Shown in pieces: positions 14,274-16,078 of a stretch of DNA of 16,078 nt (positions within the stretch are counted from its first letter, which is position 1; each line of letters starts with the position of its first letter). The stretch is taken from assembly GCA_946887105.1 (NCBI GenBank), contig CAMPKJ010000093.1:1-16078 (forward strand), written 5' to 3'. Below the pieces are notes generated by a model. That model had not been told where the DNA came from, did not search any database, and saw only the letters and a list, made by a program, of their open reading frames with translations. The DNA is from an uncultured Acidobacteriota bacterium. Its GTDB lineage: Bacteria > Acidobacteriota > Thermoanaerobaculia > Gp7-AA8. The position numbers were made by a program, and so were the translations under genes.

Positions 14274-14791
14274 CGCGCGCGTCCCTTCTCGTTGTACAGC
14301 CGTTCGGCGCGGCGCAGGCACTTCGTGATCAGCTTCTGCGCCGACTTCGGCTTCACACCCAGGCGGCCCGCGACTTCCGCCACCGTGCATCCCTCGAAGT
14401 AGCGCATGTGCAGCACCTCCTGGCAGCGCGGCGTCAGACATTCCAGCGCCTCGCGTGCCGCCAGCTGATCGGTGAGGCTGTCGACGATGCGCAGCGATGC
14501 GGGATCGGCGCGTTCGACATCCGACTCATCGTCGACCGCCACCGTCCGGCCGTTCAAACGCCAGTAGTGCCGGCTCGCGTAACAGATCGCGCCGACCAGC
14601 CACGAACGCAGCTCCAGCACCGTCGCCGACTTCCGGAGATAGCTGATCAGCACATCGTGCGCGAGCGCCTCGGCATCCGATTCGGGCACGCGGAACTTGA
14701 ACGAGGCAATCTGGACGAGCAGTCCGAAGTACTGCTCATAGACAGCCTCGAACTGTCGTTCGTCGAGACGGGTGGTGGCGAGCTGAGTCAT
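14270..14791 (-). CDS. ECF-type RNA polymerase sigma factor
   Basis: A 173-aa sigma-70 family protein of the extracytoplasmic function group, directing RNA polymerase to a small regulon. Region 2 (about 12-80) shows FEAVYEQYFGLLVQIASF, then DAEALAHDVLISYLR and LRSWLVGAICYASRHYWR. A short acidic linker follows. Region 4 (about 117-167) holds the helix-turn-helix for the -35 element: LTPRCQEVLHMRYFEG, TVAEVAGRLGVKPKSAQKLI, then KCLRRAERL. Region 3 is absent, as expected. The ATG at 14791 has no Shine-Dalgarno sequence but a TAnnnT hexamer lies 6 nt upstream. The TPR gene overlaps its end and no obvious anti-sigma gene lies next to it, so control may be by the TPR protein or transcriptional. Confidence 0.93.
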   Translation of the reverse strand: MTQLATTRLDERQFEAVYEQYFGLLVQIASFKFRVPESDAEALAHDVLISYLRKSATVLELRSWLVGAICYASRHYWRLNGRTVAVDDESDVERADPASLRIVDSLTDQLAAREALECLTPRCQEVLHMRYFEGCTVAEVAGRLGVKPKSAQKLITKCLRRAERLYNEKGRAR

Positions 14792-14797
14792 GCCGGA

Positions 14798-14803
14798 AAC
14801 GTA
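14798..14803 (-). promoter_or_regulatory. Candidate leaderless-type -10 (TACGTT) for the sigma gene
   Basis: On the minus strand TACGTT fits the loose TAnnnT form and ends 6 nt before the ATG at 14791. It is a weak match to TATAAT and is listed mainly because the spacing equals that of the sites before 4535 and 2446. Confidence 0.25.
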
Positions 14804-14855
14804 CTTTTTCGAACATTAGCATGGCCGGAGGTAGGTAAACGTGGATTTCCGCACA

Positions 14856-14871
14856 CTCCTTTGATGAGGAG
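14856..14871 (+). promoter_or_regulatory. Hairpin covering the ribosome binding site of the 168-aa gene
   Basis: CTCCT (14856-14860) can pair with AGGAG (14867-14871) across a TTGATG loop. AGGAG is the ribosome binding site of the TTG start at 14878 (6-nt spacing) and supports that start. Pairing would hide it, which could damp translation. Confidence 0.35.
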
Positions 14872-14877
14872 CTGCGA

Positions 14878-15384
14878 TTGACTCGCTTAAGTGCCAAAAC
14901 GCTGTCAGATAGGAACTTATACGTGCTACTGGTGTATCTACCCGGCGCCCGGAAGCAGGTTGCGATGCGCCGCGTCTCACGCCGGCCGTTTCCCCCGATG
15001 AACGTCGGCGACGAGCTGCGCGTGGCGCGCCGGACGGTCCGGATCCGCTCGATTGCCCACCGCGTCGAAGAGTCCGCGCACATCACCGAAGTGTTCACGC
15101 GCGCCGCGTCGCGCAAGCGAGGGACTCGCGACACGAACGTCGTGCAGATGCCGCTCGGCGACGGCTCCGTGGTCGCGGAGTTCCTCCGCTTTCACGTGCT
15201 CGTGCGCGTCTACGACGGCGATCCCGACGCATGGCTCGCGCAGCTCCGCGAGCGCGGTGACGACGGCGCCGACCTTCGTTTCGTGCGCTGGATCCGCTCG
15301 CGTCTGCGCCAGGATCCGGCGCTCCTCGGCGAGATCCGGCGGATGGTCGACGCGACGCCATTCTGGCGCGCCGCGCAGGCGTGA
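14878..15384 (+). CDS. Hypothetical basic protein upstream of trmB
   Basis: A 168-aa protein I do not recognise. It has no signal peptide or membrane segment and is rich in Arg. A strand-like N-terminal part (NLYVLLVYLPG) and a stretch like a small beta-barrel (VGDELRVARRTVRIRSIAHR) are followed by FLRFHVLVRVYDGDPDAWL and a helical, basic C-terminus (LRFVRWIRSRLRQDPALLGEIRR). The start is taken as TTG at 14878 because GAGGAG precedes it by 6 nt; an internal ATG at 14965 lacks such a site and would lose the first strand. trmB begins 22 nt after its stop in the same direction, hinting at shared transcription. The gene diverges from the ECF sigma gene across 86 nt, so it could be a target of that sigma factor. 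Confidence 0.75.
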   Translation: MTRLSAKTLSDRNLYVLLVYLPGARKQVAMRRVSRRPFPPMNVGDELRVARRTVRIRSIAHRVEESAHITEVFTRAASRKRGTRDTNVVQMPLGDGSVVAEFLRFHVLVRVYDGDPDAWLAQLRERGDDGADLRFVRWIRSRLRQDPALLGEIRRMVDATPFWRAAQA

Positions 15385-15388
15385 CTGA

Positions 15389-15397
15389 TGCTATTTT
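15389..15397 (+). promoter_or_regulatory. Candidate extended -10 (TGC-TATTTT) before trmB
   Basis: TGCTATTTT is an extended -10 form (TG, one base, TATTTT). It ends 9 nt before the trmB ATG, implying a leader of at most two or three bases. No Shine-Dalgarno sequence lies between. Confidence 0.4.
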
Positions 15398-15406
15398 CCG
15401 CGCCGC

Positions 15407-16006
15407 ATGACGCGACTCACCGAATCCGAGCTGACCCTCAATCCGCGCGAGAGCGGCCTTTCGCCGATCGATCTGCAGGCGTGGTTCGGCAACGCGAACC
15501 GGGTCATTCTCGAGATCGGATCGGGGAAGGGACGCTTTCTCCTTGCGACGGCGATGGAGCGGCCGGACGTGAACGTGATCGGCATCGAGAAATCGCTGCA
15601 CTATCACCGCGTCATCCGCGATCGCTTCCTCAAGCGCGACCTGCGCAACGTGCGGCTGATCAATCACGACGCGTTTCTCGTGCTGCAGAAGATGATTCCC
15701 GACGCGTCGATCGCCGAGCTGCACATCTACTTTCCCGATCCGTGGCCGCGGAAGCGCGAGCGGAAGCGGCGCATCATCCGCCCCGAAGTGCTGGCGGAGT
15801 TCCGCCGCGTCCTGGTGGAGGGTGGGATGGGGATCTACGTCACCGATCACCAGGAGTACTTCGAGAGCGCCGCGCCGCTCGTCGAAGCCGCGTTCGAACG
15901 AACCGAACGGCGCATTCCCGGCCCGGATGATCCCCCGCGCACGAACTACGAGGCGAAGTATCGCGAAGAGGGTCGCCCGATTTTCGAGATCCGTTTCTGG
16001 AAGTGA
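15407..16006 (+). CDS. trmB: tRNA (guanine-N7-)-methyltransferase TrmB
   Basis: SAM-dependent enzyme that methylates G46 in the variable loop of tRNAs. The 199-aa protein has the whole family signature. The SAM-binding loop is EIGSGKGRF (from E36), followed by the acidic strand end GIEKS. The catalytic/tRNA motif is FPDPWPRKRERKRR (from F109; D111 is the usual catalytic Asp). The C-terminal specificity motif TNYEAKYREEGRPI begins at T179. It is at the short end of the family, lacking any long N-terminal extension. The ATG at 15407 has no Shine-Dalgarno sequence but an extended -10 lies close upstream. A tandem-unit hairpin begins 13 nt after its stop and could end transcription. Confidence 0.96.
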   Translation: MTRLTESELTLNPRESGLSPIDLQAWFGNANRVILEIGSGKGRFLLATAMERPDVNVIGIEKSLHYHRVIRDRFLKRDLRNVRLINHDAFLVLQKMIPDASIAELHIYFPDPWPRKRERKRRIIRPEVLAEFRRVLVEGGMGIYVTDHQEYFESAAPLVEAAFERTERRIPGPDDPPRTNYEAKYREEGRPIFEIRFWK

Positions 16007-16019
16007 ACGAAAGTGTGAA

Positions 16020-16078
16020 GAGTGAAGGGTGAAGGGTGAAAGGGACCACGCGTTCCTTTCACTCTTCACCCTTCACTC
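16020..16078. repeat. Inverted array of a 7-bp unit after trmB, cut by the window end
   Basis: Copies of TGAAGGG and close variants run from 16015 to about 16043, followed by an 11-nt loop (16044-16054) and the inverted copies (16055-16078). The arms 16020-16043 and 16055-16078 pair over 24 positions with one G-T wobble, giving a very long stable stem. The window ends inside or at the edge of the element. It lies just after trmB and may act as its terminator. Confidence 0.85.

Noticed and set aside
14274..14441. N-terminal extension of the TPR protein
   Set aside because: The 56 extra codons lie wholly inside the sigma gene in another frame; the GTGA overlap at 14270-14273 is the usual arrangement for coupled genes.

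Overview
This is a gene-dense, high-GC window with strong GC3 bias, which is why long antisense shadow frames appear. It holds 14 protein-coding genes, all of which look complete. No tRNA, rRNA, CRISPR array, insertion sequence or phage gene was seen. The mix of sensory c-di-GMP enzymes, orphan receiver proteins, an ECF sigma factor with a TPR partner and many genes without a Shine-Dalgarno sequence suggests a free-living soil or sediment bacterium. An Acidobacteriota-like lineage is my guess from general style, not from any search.

Layout, left to right. A short tandem-unit hairpin (32-108) precedes a membrane-bound GAF-GGDEF diguanylate cyclase. It is followed closely by an exported M20 amidohydrolase and by mscL with a C-terminal Cys4 tail. 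A second tandem-unit hairpin (4133-4220) separates mscL from a convergent small exported protein. A hydrophilic small protein diverges from that one. Next come a large 7TM-PAS4-GGDEF-EAL protein, a stand-alone receiver, and a second receiver on the opposite strand whose 3' end overlaps the first by 15 nt.

The second receiver and rsgA (circularly permuted ribosome-assembly GTPase) diverge from a 67-bp region with nearly touching opposed -10 elements. Fourteen nt after rsgA, with a good ribosome binding site, lies a two-part protein: about six beta-propeller-like repeats followed by a phosphatidylinositol-specific phospholipase C-type catalytic domain, with no visible signal peptide. A perfect 14-bp hairpin follows it, then 330 nt without a gene that holds a long imperfect hairpin, then a 65-aa exported peptide. 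That peptide's stop codon abuts the stop codon of a convergent TPR protein. The TPR gene is translationally coupled (GTGA overlap) to an ECF sigma factor gene. A hypothetical gene diverges from the sigma gene and is followed by trmB and a third tandem-unit hairpin cut by the window end.

Common threads. Cyclic-di-GMP signalling: one synthase, one probable synthase/hydrolase and two receivers lie within about 9.3 kb. Starts also fall into two classes. About half the genes have a clear Shine-Dalgarno sequence. The others lack one and instead have a TAnnnT-type -10 hexamer 6 to 20 nt before the start codon, so some are probably leaderless or nearly so. No defence system or wholly new multi-gene system is evident. 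The items most worth following are the propeller-phospholipase protein, the three hairpins of the same design but different unit sequence, and the leaderless-type starts.
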